Positions 1 through 5,905 of a DNA stretch of 5,905 nucleotides are shown here, one piece after another. This stretch comes from Paenibacillus sp. UBA6285. Lineage in GTDB: Bacteria; Bacillota; Bacilli; Paenibacillales; Paenibacillaceae. Every line of letters begins with the position of its first letter. Within the stretch, counting starts at the first letter, position 1. Position numbers and translations under genes: made by a program. Below the pieces are notes generated by a model. The model was not told the DNA's origin, searched no databases, and saw only the letters and a program-made list of their open reading frames with translations. Where the stretch lies: contig DJUJ01000226.1 of the NCBI GenBank assembly GCA_002438345.1, forward strand, positions 18,164 to 24,068, written 5' to 3'.

Positions 1-94
1 GGTAGCTCTCGATAGCCTTAATCAGGCCAATTGTTCCAATGGAGATTAAATCCTCCATGTCTTCCCCAGTATTATCGAATTTTTTGAGGTTGTG
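1..94 (-). pseudogene. sigK: SigK-like sporulation sigma factor fragment, N-terminus missing, runs off left edge
   Basis: Read on the minus strand, the frame encodes KKFDNTGED followed by [17 protein letters not shown]. This is the core-binding region 2 of the sporulation sigma factors SigK and SigE, and it is closest from memory to SigK. The family normally has about 60 residues before this point, including a conserved HNLRLVAHIVKKF stretch. Here only HNL precedes KKF. Further upstream the frame is not recognisably sigma-like and reaches an in-frame TGA at 140-142. A GTG at 131-133 is the only possible start and has no convincing ribosome binding site. The piece is therefore a 5'-truncated or interrupted gene whose remainder lies left of the window. 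It may be one half of a split sigK that is rejoined by excision during sporulation, or it may be a dead relic. The homology is clear; the intact or dead status is not visible here. Confidence 0.75.
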
Positions 95-115
95 GACACG
101 ATGTGATGTCAAAAA
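81..115. repeat. Imperfect dyad at the sigK break point, possible recombination site
   Basis: The arms TTTTTGA (81-87) and TCAAAAA (109-115) are perfect reverse complements separated by 21 bases, and the dyad is centred near base 98. The centre falls exactly where SigK homology stops. Serine-recombinase attachment sites have imperfect dyads of this general size around a short core, so this could be a junction of an element inserted in sigK. The arms are AT-rich homopolymers, the inner bases pair poorly and no recombinase gene is in the window, so this is only a candidate. Confidence 0.25.
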
Positions 116-253
116 CTTAAAAATTGAACTCACAATTATTCAAACAGTTAACAGTGCATTATCTGCGACATTCTCCATTTAGAAGTCAGGAATCTTTCTG
201 AACAGGAATGACGTTTCGTAGTGATCTGATCGACAGATGCTGCCGTCACCCGA

Positions 254-1593
254 CTAAATCATAATTGGAACGTGTATTCGATCTCTTGCCACGCAAACCC
301 CACGATAAATGATGTAACATTCAACTAGATGTTCACCATTAAAATCAGTGTGTTCCTTTCTTTGCTCTTTACCATCATCTTTAAGTATCTGCCCACGTAC
401 CATATCTCTCCGCATGGCTTCTTCCCCACGATTAAGCACCTTCCAATAAACTTTATAATTCCTTGGAAAATCCGATTTATCGAGCCAGTCTTTCAATTCA
501 TTTTCTTCAATTTTAAAAATTAAACTTCGAGATCGAGGAAGTTTAAATCCCTTTCTTAATACATTTCTAAGGGTATCGACAAGAAAACCATTTTGCTCCA
601 CTTTACAATCGATACGAAGAGTGAATTTTATGTCAACAGGGTACGTCGATTCAATATACTGTTCGGTTCTTGAATAGCTTGCAGTCTCAACAACAAAGCT
701 TTTCGCAAAGCTTTCTTCCATCGGAAAGCTTAATCCGAATACTTCTTGGAATACTTCATAAACATTTTCGCTTGTTTCAGTCAAGTCTTTAATTTTCTCA
801 TAGACCACTTTAGCTTTCTTTATGAACTTTCCTTTTTTATTGTATACATGCTGGTTACTACCGAGAGCATACCAATACTTTTGCTCTTCTTTTTGGTTTT
901 TCAGATATAAATATAAATCTTTCATTAAAGGTAGGTAGAGATTGAAAGAGGTACTTTTATGTGATGGATTTTCTTCAAGAAAATTGTAAACGAGAGTATC
1001 GATTAATAGTCCACAAAATTTAAAACCCTCATTATTTTTCCATGATCGAAGAAGTTGGGCAAGATATTTGAAGTGTTCATTGGTTTCCTTAAACATGGCA
1101 ATGCTTTCATCAATTTCAGGATTAGGGTCAGTCTTTTTCCATTTACCACCATCGTTACTATCCGGGTAATCAAAAGCTCCGTCGGTTCGCTCAAATCCGG
1201 GACATACTTCAATGGAATAGCCTTCTTCTGAAAAATCAACTACAACAACCTGCCCATCTCCACGCACGATAGCGTCTTTGACGGATGGTATTTCTTTAAT
1301 TTTCCGTTTTACTTCTTGCAATAATGCAGACTGTCCATTACCTTGATAATCGTCAAAACGTTTTTTTCTGCTTTTGGCAAGATAAAAAGCATATCGAGAT
1401 CACTAACACCTGAAATAGCAGTTTTTCTTCCAATTGATCCTACATATTTGGCGTGATCAAGGGAGTCTTCAAGTTCCCAATAAGTTTCATTAAGCTTTTT
1501 TGCGATTTCGTCATAATGTGCATCAAATTTTGATTGGTCATCGTCGGTCACTTGTAGGCTATTAACGAAAGTTTCAAAGGAATTTGAGAGCAT
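254..1593 (-). pseudogene. CBASS nucleotidyltransferase (CD-NTase, SMODS plus AGS-C domains), frame split by a -1 shift
   Basis: The enzyme would make a cyclic di- or oligonucleotide alarm signal in the cytoplasm upon phage infection. Numbering is from ATG 1593. The SMODS catalytic signature has G52-S53 and the metal-binding pair D65 and D67 in SDLDM. A likely third carboxylate is E129, in IEVCPGF. A WKN helix (185-187) and the IDTLVYNF helix follow, and the C-terminal AGS-C sensor domain (about 309-444) carries RGQI and HLVECYI. ATG 1593 is preferred over ATG 1602 because AAAGGA sits 8 bases upstream of it, whereas the same sequence abuts 1602. The frame from 1593 stops at 1309. The rest is read one base back (-1) from about 1360, giving RFDDYQGNGQSALLQEVK, which fits the family; fused length would be 446 residues. 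The break separates D65/D67 from E129, so without frameshifting no active enzyme forms. It starts 12 bases after the SLATT stop, so the two are co-transcribed. It could be a pseudogene, a read error or a programmed frameshift. Confidence 0.85.
1360..1366 (-). other. Candidate -1 ribosomal slippery heptamer A_AAA_AAC within an A7 run
   Basis: The minus strand reads GCA GAA AAA AAC GTT in the frame of the CD-NTase start. This places the heptamer A AAA AAC in the exact phase needed for simultaneous -1 slippage. After the slip the next codon is CGT at 1360, which opens the family-matching frame that runs to the stop at 254. The run of seven A (1361-1367) is also a natural site for indels or sequencing error. 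No Shine-Dalgarno-like stimulator is visible 10-14 bases upstream, and downstream there is only a weak stem (TGCA, loop TTAT, TGCA), so the usual helpers of efficient bacterial frameshifting are absent or cryptic. Confidence 0.5.
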
Positions 1594-1605
1594 GTAATCC
1601 ATCCT

Positions 1606-2190
1606 TTACAAATAACGATATACACATAAAAATAATATTCCGATAATGACTATAACAATGAAAAAACGGAAAGAAAGGGGGAATTTATCCCTGAATTTAA
1701 AGTGCTTCTGTTCATCAATCCAGTCATACTGCGATTTTGCAAACAATTTATAATGGGCATACCAATCACTAAACAAAATTTGATTGGCGATATTACCTGT
1801 ATTGTACTGTGTAAGAATTTGATTCATTTCAGTTACTTCCTGAATGAAGCTGTCATTGGCTGATTTACTTTTGACACTGTAGTACAATTCGCGTAGTTGA
1901 TTATGTAATTGGATTAATTTATCTCCACGGTCTTTGTAGTCTTCTTTTGACGATTTATATGGATCAATATATAGGGCTATGATACTAAGGAAGATTAGCG
2001 CTAATGAAACTTCCATATTATATTTAAATCCCGGATAGTAAATTTGCCATACTCCAATAATCAAACCAAAAAAGGCAAACATACCTGGAATTTTTTCAAT
2101 GATATCGTAAGTAGCAAAGTGTTTTCTTGCACCAAAGACAATATTATAGCCATTCTCAGCAAGTGCATATAATAAACGATCCTTATCCAT
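1606..2190 (-). CDS. SLATT-domain membrane protein, predicted CBASS effector
   Basis: This 194-residue protein has the SLATT (SMODS and SLOG-associating 2TM effector) architecture. An N-terminal amphipathic stretch, GYNIVFGARKHFATYDI (14-30), precedes two membrane segments at about 34-52 and 59-75. A long helical cytoplasmic region with charged and Gln/Asn-rich stretches follows, and a third hydrophobic segment occupies 176-194 at the extreme C-terminus. SLATT proteins are predicted membrane-perturbing effectors paired with nucleotide second-messenger enzymes, and here the CD-NTase follows directly. The expected role is to permeabilise the inner membrane when the messenger is made. No separate nucleotide-binding domain is visible, so how the signal would be sensed is open. 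Start choice: ATG 2190 has GAGGG 8 bases upstream, while the more distal TTG 2205 has no such site. Within the SLATT families the subfamily is unassigned; the C-terminal third segment is a useful marker. Confidence 0.8.
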   Translation of the reverse strand: MDKDRLLYALAENGYNIVFGARKHFATYDIIEKIPGMFAFFGLIIGVWQIYYPGFKYNMEVSLALIFLSIIALYIDPYKSSKEDYKDRGDKLIQLHNQLRELYYSVKSKSANDSFIQEVTEMNQILTQYNTGNIANQILFSDWYAHYKLFAKSQYDWIDEQKHFKFRDKFPLSFRFFIVIVIIGILFLCVYRYL

Positions 2191-2281
2191 ACCCACATCC
2201 CTCAAATCATCTGAAAAGTTTCAAATAATATTTTTCTATTAAACCTTTTTACTATACGGTATTTCCTTTTTGCATAGTGTG

Positions 2282-2298
2282 ATTAATGTAACATTAAT
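2282..2298. promoter_or_regulatory. Perfect 8-1-8 palindrome upstream of the CBASS operon, candidate operator
   Basis: ATTAATGT, one base, then ACATTAAT forms a perfect inverted repeat with its centre 100 bases before the SLATT start. A possible -10 hexamer, TATAGT, lies at 2251-2256 with no good -35 at 17 bases. The palindrome would then be centred near -46, a position that would suit an activator site. It has the size of a homodimeric regulator site, but no regulator gene is in the window. AT-rich sequence makes chance palindromes commoner, so the confidence is moderate. Confidence 0.4.
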
Positions 2299-2303
2299 AA
2301 TTG

Positions 2304-2327
2304 CCCTACAAGAATAATCTTACAGGG
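2304..2327. repeat. Imperfect inverted repeat next to the palindrome
   Basis: CCCTACAAGA and TCTTACAGGG flank the loop ATAA. They pair at 8 of 10 positions, the two mismatches lying in the middle of each arm. It begins 5 bases from the end of the 8-1-8 palindrome. There is no T-tract on either side, so it is not an ordinary terminator. It could be a second operator or a structured leader of the SLATT transcript. Confidence 0.35.
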
Positions 2328-2390
2328 TAAATTGGTCAGTAATCTGGGCTAAATGCGAAACTACGTCAGAAGTAACCACAGACTAAATTA

Positions 2391-2577
2391 CTTTAATTTC
2401 CTATCATAAAAATAACTTCGCGAGTTTACCAGCCCCTTAACAATCTTCCTTCTAAAAGTACTCCCCGCCGAAGCAATAAACTAAAGCGACAAAAGACAAT
2501 CTCTTCCTCACGCTTATCAAGAAGTCCATTTCCGAACCAAGAATGTCGATCATAGATATCTCACTTCCTACTTCTTT
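2391..2577 (-). pseudogene. Decayed C-terminal relic of a SigK-like sigma factor
   Basis: Three short stretches in successive frames match the second half of SigK in the right order. KEVGSEISMIDILGSEMD (2577-2524) resembles the family's GNEISLIDILGTEAD. LDKREEEIVFCRFSL (2521-2477) resembles LDDREKEVIVGRFGL, the start of region 4. RRKIVKGLVNSRSY (2453-2412) resembles QREIAKELGISRSY, the region 4.2 helix-turn-helix that contacts the -35 element. The pieces are joined by frameshifts and deletions, in particular the loss of the linker between the first two. There is no N-terminal part on the right: a TAG lies at 2580-2578 and the sequence before it is not sigma-like. It is therefore a dead fragment. 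The match is from remembered consensus, but three ordered hits including SRSY are hard to explain by chance. Confidence 0.7.
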
Positions 2578-2695
2578 CTATATTTAATTTAATACCTGAT
2601 AATAGTATTTTTAGATGGCAAGCTATCCTTTACATATAAGTAAATTTAACAAATCACTCCATTTAGATTAAGAAATCTCTAAGATTCTCGAATAA

Positions 2696-2714
2696 GCCAA
2701 GCAGTATACTTGGC
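2696..2714 (-). terminator. Weak hairpin downstream of the membrane protein gene
   Basis: GCCAAG and CTTGGC form a 6-base stem around a 7-base loop about 104 bases after the stop of the upstream gene. On the minus strand it is followed by TTATTC, only a poor U-tract, so it may be a weak terminator or just a stem-loop. No better terminator is visible between this gene and the SLATT gene. Confidence 0.3.
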
Positions 2715-2817
2715 CTGTTTAATATTCTCAAAAGTACAGCTAGAGGTGTCTTAAACAAGAGCATAAGCCGTTATTTTCCTCAATACTTAAACTCATACCA
2801 CATCGCAATTGTCTCCT

Positions 2818-3327
2818 CTAGCTTTGTTTAATTTGATCACGCAATTCAAAAAACCAGTCAATCACCGGGATCTCTCTCGGCTTAGATAGGACTACAGCAT
2901 TATAGATGGTATAATTAAATAGACCAATGAAGAAAATTATCGCCATTAAGCTAAGCCTATCATCAAAAATACTTTCATTTCCATTAATAAAACTGTTAGT
3001 TAGTAAAAGCCCTTTCATTGCCGCTATGGCTGTTACAAGACCAGAAGCATATAAAAATATGAGGTTAACTGTTCTGAACCACGGGCCAAATTTTCTCGCT
3101 TTACCAACATATCTATAAAGAACATGCAAACATATAGTGCCCAAAAACGATAGAATCGAAGCGATTACAGTTCCATATACTAGAATCTGCACTGAGTGTG
3201 TAGTTTCATCTATACCGAATGTGTCAACGATTCTTAACCCAGAATAGAAACTGAAAAAATATAATGTAAAGAATGTTAACGCAAAATAGGCCACCTTTCC
3301 AGCCAACTTACAAAAATAATCTGCCAT
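2818..3327 (-). CDS. Unrecognised small integral membrane protein with four predicted membrane segments
   Basis: I do not recognise this 169-residue protein. Hydrophobic stretches at about 8-30, 45-70, 86-108 and 125-147 predict four membrane helices. The basic loop YRYVGKARKF (71-80) between helices 2 and 3, together with short charged ends, suggests both termini face the cytoplasm. The tail after helix 4 (IDWFFELRDQIKQS) is probably a short cytoplasmic amphipathic helix. There is no signal peptide with a cleavage site and no enzymatic motif. ATG 3327 is well supported by AAAGGAG with about 8 bases of spacing, and a good sigma-A promoter lies just upstream, so it can be transcribed independently of the nucleases. 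It sits between nuclease genes and a CBASS with a membrane effector, so a membrane-acting defence or accessory role is possible, but only location supports that. It has no SLATT signature. Confidence 0.75.
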   Translation of the reverse strand: MADYFCKLAGKVAYFALTFFTLYFFSFYSGLRIVDTFGIDETTHSVQILVYGTVIASILSFLGTICLHVLYRYVGKARKFGPWFRTVNLIFLYASGLVTAIAAMKGLLLTNSFINGNESIFDDRLSLMAIIFFIGLFNYTIYNAVVLSKPREIPVIDWFFELRDQIKQS

Positions 3328-3359
3328 TCATTTCTCTCCTTTAATTTTGTCAAAATATT

Positions 3360-3388
3360 ATTCTAGTTAACAGTCTATTGTTATCCAA
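3360..3388 (-). promoter_or_regulatory. Predicted sigma-A promoter of the four-helix membrane protein gene
   Basis: The minus strand has TTGGAT (3388-3383), a 17-base spacer and TAGAAT (3365-3360). Both hexamers match four of six consensus positions or better. Transcription would start near 3353, leaving a leader of about 26 bases that contains the AAAGGAG ribosome binding site of the gene starting at 3327. Spacing and position are both right. Confidence 0.5.
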
Positions 3389-3441
3389 CTATTTCTGTAT
3401 AGTTTACTATTAACAAACGCTGTAGTAGAGTCAAATACTTA

Positions 3442-4011
3442 TTACTCCTTTAATATTTTCTTTTTAATTTCTGATAACATAGTTTCCGAGGGGAAAATTC
3501 TTTTGTCAGGAAAATCATTTATCCTTGTGTCCCATTGATAAGCATAGAATTTAGGAGACTGTTTAATAAATTCTATAAATTTAGGATCTAATTGGGGATT
3601 GCTCGAGGCTTGAATATGCATTACTTCCCTGTTAAATATTTGCAATAATGCAATTCCATGCTTTTTGGCATATTCTGTTGCTCCACTTTGAAAACCTGAA
3701 GTAGAAATTAGTATCCCTTTATGTGCACCTAAGGTTCGTACCTTGTCCGCTAAAACTATAATCTTCTCACGTTCTACTGGTCGTGTATAACGCTTGCATT
3801 CTACAATAACTTTAAATCCTACAGACAGTGCCACAAATTCAGCAATAATATCAATTTGGTACTCTTCATCGTTGGTCTGAACTTTTTGGTTATGAAGTAT
3901 GGAGAAGTCTTTAAGTGCTTCGGCTTCAGCATATGCATTCAATATTTCTAAACAGTACTTTTCAAATTCTGTTGCAGATATACTTGCGACAAATTCACGA
4001 TATGGATTCAT
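3442..4011 (-). CDS. Stand-alone Mrr-like PD-(D/E)xK endonuclease
   Basis: This 189-residue protein is essentially one restriction-endonuclease-like fold. Numbered from ATG 4011, an N-terminal helix carries EFEKYCLEIL (15-24). The catalytic set is D54 (in YQIDIIAEF) and E71-x-K73 (in VIVECKRYTRPV). The KGILISTSGFQSGATEYAKKHGI region and the following hydrophobic strand are typical of Mrr_cat-type nucleases. Likely role: cleaving foreign or modified DNA. There is no methyltransferase or specificity subunit nearby, and no target-recognition domain apart from about 55 C-terminal residues of unknown fold (about 135-189). ATG 4011 is preferred over TTG 4032 because GAGGTG lies 6 bases upstream of it. 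It starts 91 bases after the larger nuclease gene with no clear terminator between, so the two may be co-transcribed. It has the classical ExK, unlike its neighbour, which has QxK. Confidence 0.8.
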   Translation of the reverse strand: MNPYREFVASISATEFEKYCLEILNAYAEAEALKDFSILHNQKVQTNDEEYQIDIIAEFVALSVGFKVIVECKRYTRPVEREKIIVLADKVRTLGAHKGILISTSGFQSGATEYAKKHGIALLQIFNREVMHIQASSNPQLDPKFIEFIKQSPKFYAYQWDTRINDFPDKRIFPSETMLSEIKKKILKE

Positions 4012-4102
4012 TGTTTCCACCTCACGTTCCAAATCTATAAGTTAGGTTTTATTTAGCTTAATCTATTACTAACCAAATAAATTCTTCAATCAACAGAGTA
4101 TT

Positions 4103-5752
4103 TCACAACTGTATTTTCGCATGAATCCCCTGCTCCTCTAACATATGCAAAAGCACCCGGCCATCAATTAATTCAATAGGCTTGTCCTTGGCAAAGCTTC
4201 TGGCATCGGGTCCATAGGTTGATGTGGTAACCAAGATACCTTTTGAAGCATTCTCGTTCATCATGGTACCGTATAAGTCGCGAACTGCAGCTACCTCTAC
4301 AGTATTTTTATATCTTTTTGCCTGAATCACATATTTCCCACCAAATACAGGACGCGGGTCAAATGCAATGACATCTACTCCACCATCTCTGCTAGAGCGA
4401 GTCAATTTGGATTCAAGACCAATTTTTGAAAACAAGTTACATACCAAATGTTCAAAATCAAAAGGGTCCATCTCCAGAAGGTTGGTTCGTGTATCAAGAG
4501 TAGATATCATATCTCTTTCATTTACAAATCGTTTATCGTACATGACAAGATCCACAATTGGTTTGACAGGGGTTAGTTCAGTTACTGAAGGGGAAAGCTG
4601 TGCTTTGAGACCTTTAACACAGGCTAGAATATCAACTCTAGCGAGATCGAACTTCATAAATTCTTCTTTCCGGGTCTGAATGGTTAAAATGCATGGACGG
4701 ATGTCGAGCCCTGTACTTAAGTCCACTGTGGATACCACTCCATTAAACACGACAGAATCCAAATGTCCGCCTTGGTCAGCTTCAAAAAGCTCATGAAGTG
4801 TACGGAGGGCTATGGAAGCCACAAGTATAGAGTAGATCTCATTCAATTCTTTGGGCTTAAAAGGAACCCCCTTGATCTCATCTCTGCTCTGTGTATACTT
4901 ATATTCCTTATTCTTCGGTACAGCCGTCACATCCGGCAATTCATACTCCAATAATAATTCTTTGCTCTCTTCCAAATAAAACAAATTAAAGGTTATGTCA
5001 CTGTAATTAGAACGTTCCATAACTAGAGTGTTGTAAGCTTCAATGGCTTCTTTGTCTTTATTGAAGTAGCTAGTTTTAAAATCATCAATAGTGCTATTAT
5101 GAGATGCTATTTCCTTTAAATATAAACGCTTCGCCTCGTCATATTCTGCTCTTGCAGAACTGAGGAACATTTCATTTTCCTCAATCAGTCCATTTATTGT
5201 CTTTTCAGCACACTCATAATTGCGAAGGGCATAGCTATATGCACTCTCCGCAGTCTCAATAGATCTTAGACGTGCTTTTTTCCCGAGGCCAATGATCTTC
5301 TCCATACAAGAGGCTTCCATAGCAACTCCTGCAAAGAAGCCTTCTCTCACTGGTAAGGGATTAGCCGGAAGTGGCTTAACGTAAGGTTCAACAAACTCGG
5401 GATAATCATCCTTCTTGTACAGTGATTCGAAAGAAATCTTGTCATCCACGCTGAGCGTTTCACTAATAATGGATTTAAATTCATTTAATCGGTAATGAAC
5501 TTCTTCATTATAATCTTTAGTTTCTTCTTTACGTCCTTCTATGTATAGCGCTTTTTGTTCTTTTTCATATGCCTTTTGTTCACGTATCGACTGTTTAATG
5601 GCACGCTCATTCTCACGTTCATATTGACGTTGCAGCCTTAAATGCCTTTCTTGCTCACGAATTGCTGCATTCCTTGATCTTTCAGCTGCACGCTGCGCTT
5701 TTGCTGTCTCTCTAATAATTTTATTAACTGTACTTCCAAAACTACGAGCCAC
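4103..5752 (-). CDS. Coiled-coil protein with C-terminal Mrr-type restriction endonuclease domain
   Basis: The 549-residue product starts with a highly charged Arg/Glu/Gln-rich coiled coil (about 10-90) rich in REQ and KEQ repeats. A second helical, coiled-coil-like section spans about 145-270. A mixed central domain (about 280-400) follows, with no catalytic motif that I recognise. The nuclease domain is at 425-549: FDFEHLVCNLF (431-441, acidic E434), RDGGVDVIAF with D460, then the core QAKRY with Q477 and K479, followed by KGILVTTSTYGPDARSFA. D-(Q)-x-K is the Mrr/type IV variant of PD-(D/E)xK. The expected activity is cleavage of modified or invading DNA; the long N-terminal part may drive oligomerisation or sense the target. 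The start is GTG 5752, preceded by GGAGGG at 7 bases. An extended -10 promoter lies about 45 bases upstream. It heads the co-oriented run of genes. Confidence 0.85.
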   Translation of the reverse strand: MARSFGSTVNKIIRETAKAQRAAERSRNAAIREQERHLRLQRQYERENERAIKQSIREQKAYEKEQKALYIEGRKEETKDYNEEVHYRLNEFKSIISETLSVDDKISFESLYKKDDYPEFVEPYVKPLPANPLPVREGFFAGVAMEASCMEKIIGLGKKARLRSIETAESAYSYALRNYECAEKTINGLIEENEMFLSSARAEYDEAKRLYLKEIASHNSTIDDFKTSYFNKDKEAIEAYNTLVMERSNYSDITFNLFYLEESKELLLEYELPDVTAVPKNKEYKYTQSRDEIKGVPFKPKELNEIYSILVASIALRTLHELFEADQGGHLDSVVFNGVVSTVDLSTGLDIRPCILTIQTRKEEFMKFDLARVDILACVKGLKAQLSPSVTELTPVKPIVDLVMYDKRFVNERDMISTLDTRTNLLEMDPFDFEHLVCNLFSKIGLESKLTRSSRDGGVDVIAFDPRPVFGGKYVIQAKRYKNTVEVAAVRDLYGTMMNENASKGILVTTSTYGPDARSFAKDKPIELIDGRVLLHMLEEQGIHAKIQL

Positions 5753-5796
5753 CTTTATCCCTCCAGATTACGTTAAATAGGATTATATTTATCCAA

Positions 5797-5805
5797 ATTA
5801 TAACA
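5797..5805 (-). promoter_or_regulatory. Extended -10 promoter of the large nuclease gene
   Basis: TGTTATAAT on the minus strand is a perfect TGn plus TATAAT extended -10. No good -35 lies at 17 bases upstream, which extended -10 promoters can do without. Transcription would start near 5790, leaving a leader of about 38 bases before GTG 5752. Confidence 0.5.
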
Positions 5806-5880
5806 TCATATTTCAAATGTTTTACATGGAAACCCTACTTTTTACATAATTCTTTTGAGCTATACGTCTAAATTCCGACA

Positions 5881-5905
5881 ACAAAAAGAGTCTGTCTACA
5901 GACAG
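5881..5905 (-). terminator. Probable intrinsic terminator of an upstream gene, cut by the right edge
   Basis: CTGTC and GACAG (5892-5905) form a hairpin around a 4-base loop, and the stem may continue beyond the window edge. On the minus strand it is followed by ACTCTTTTTGTTG, a T-rich tract. This suggests the end of a minus-strand gene just outside the window and a transcriptional break before the nuclease promoter. Confidence 0.5.

Noticed and set aside
39..58. Inverted repeat ATGGAG...CTCCAT
   Set aside because: It falls inside conserved SigK codons (MEDLISIG) and is explained by the coding sequence.
120..253. Searched for a terminator after the CD-NTase stop
   Set aside because: Only short stems (such as TCTG/CAGA near 226-238) without a T-tract are present, so no terminator is claimed.
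329..523. Plus-strand open frame of 64 codons
   Set aside because: It lies antisense inside the CD-NTase gene, whose AGS-C motifs are clear on the other strand, and has no ribosome binding site or recognisable product.
1003..1239. Second minus-strand frame of 78 codons inside the CD-NTase
   Set aside because: It overlaps the family-matching frame (PGF, SWKN, IDTLVYNF) and has no motif of its own.
2780..2803. ATG at 2803 on the minus strand preceded by AGGAG
   Set aside because: The frame stops after seven codons and matches nothing; the Shine-Dalgarno-like sequence overlaps the end of the membrane protein gene.
2927..3118. Plus-strand frame opposite the membrane protein
   Set aside because: Complement of a hydrophobic coding region; the minus strand has a promoter and a strong ribosome binding site.
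3348..3353. Perfect TTGACA on the minus strand
   Set aside because: It lies only about 20 bases before the start codon and overlaps the region leading to the ribosome binding site, leaving no room for a -10 before ATG 3327.
4033..4100. GTTAG/CTAAC inverted repeat between the two nuclease genes
   Set aside because: The 5-base stem has a loop of more than 20 bases and no T-tract, so it is not a convincing terminator or operator.
4368..4954. Two plus-strand frames opposite the large nuclease gene (4368-4679 and 4763-4954)
   Set aside because: They are antisense to a well-supported nuclease gene and encode nothing recognisable.

Overview
The window looks like a low-GC, spore-forming Firmicute, probably Bacillales (Paenibacillus or Bacillus type). 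The reasons are AT-rich intergenic DNA, strong GGAGG-type ribosome binding sites, and two stretches that encode pieces of a SigK-like sporulation sigma factor. Every supported gene lies on the minus strand, so transcription runs from right to left.

Layout in transcription order: a terminator-like hairpin at the right edge (5881-5905) closes an unseen upstream gene. Next come a 549-residue coiled-coil protein with a C-terminal Mrr-type nuclease domain (4103-5752), a 189-residue stand-alone PD-(D/E)xK nuclease (3442-4011), and a 169-residue protein with four predicted membrane segments and its own promoter (2818-3327). The gap at 2191-2817 holds no intact gene. It contains a weak hairpin, a decayed SigK C-terminal relic (2391-2577) and two inverted repeats ahead of the next operon. 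That operon is a tightly spaced pair: a SLATT-type membrane effector (1606-2190) and a CBASS nucleotidyltransferase with SMODS and AGS-C domains (254-1593). Bases 120-253 hold nothing recognisable. The left edge (1-94) encodes region 2 of a SigK-like sigma factor that has lost its normal N-terminus.

Reading as a whole: this is an anti-phage defence island. The SLATT and CD-NTase pair is the core of a CBASS: phage infection would trigger nucleotide second-messenger synthesis, and the membrane protein would then damage the cell membrane. The two nucleases have no methyltransferase partner here and resemble Mrr-like modification-dependent or unassigned defence nucleases.

Two things stand out. 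First, the CD-NTase frame is broken exactly at an in-frame A_AAA_AAC heptamer, so that a -1 ribosomal slip would restore the full enzyme. Second, two SigK fragments lie either side of the CBASS in an order that one interrupted gene cannot explain. This suggests that the island accumulated at a sigK locus, possibly as skin-like intervening elements. The family assignments come from motif recognition by eye; no database search was run.
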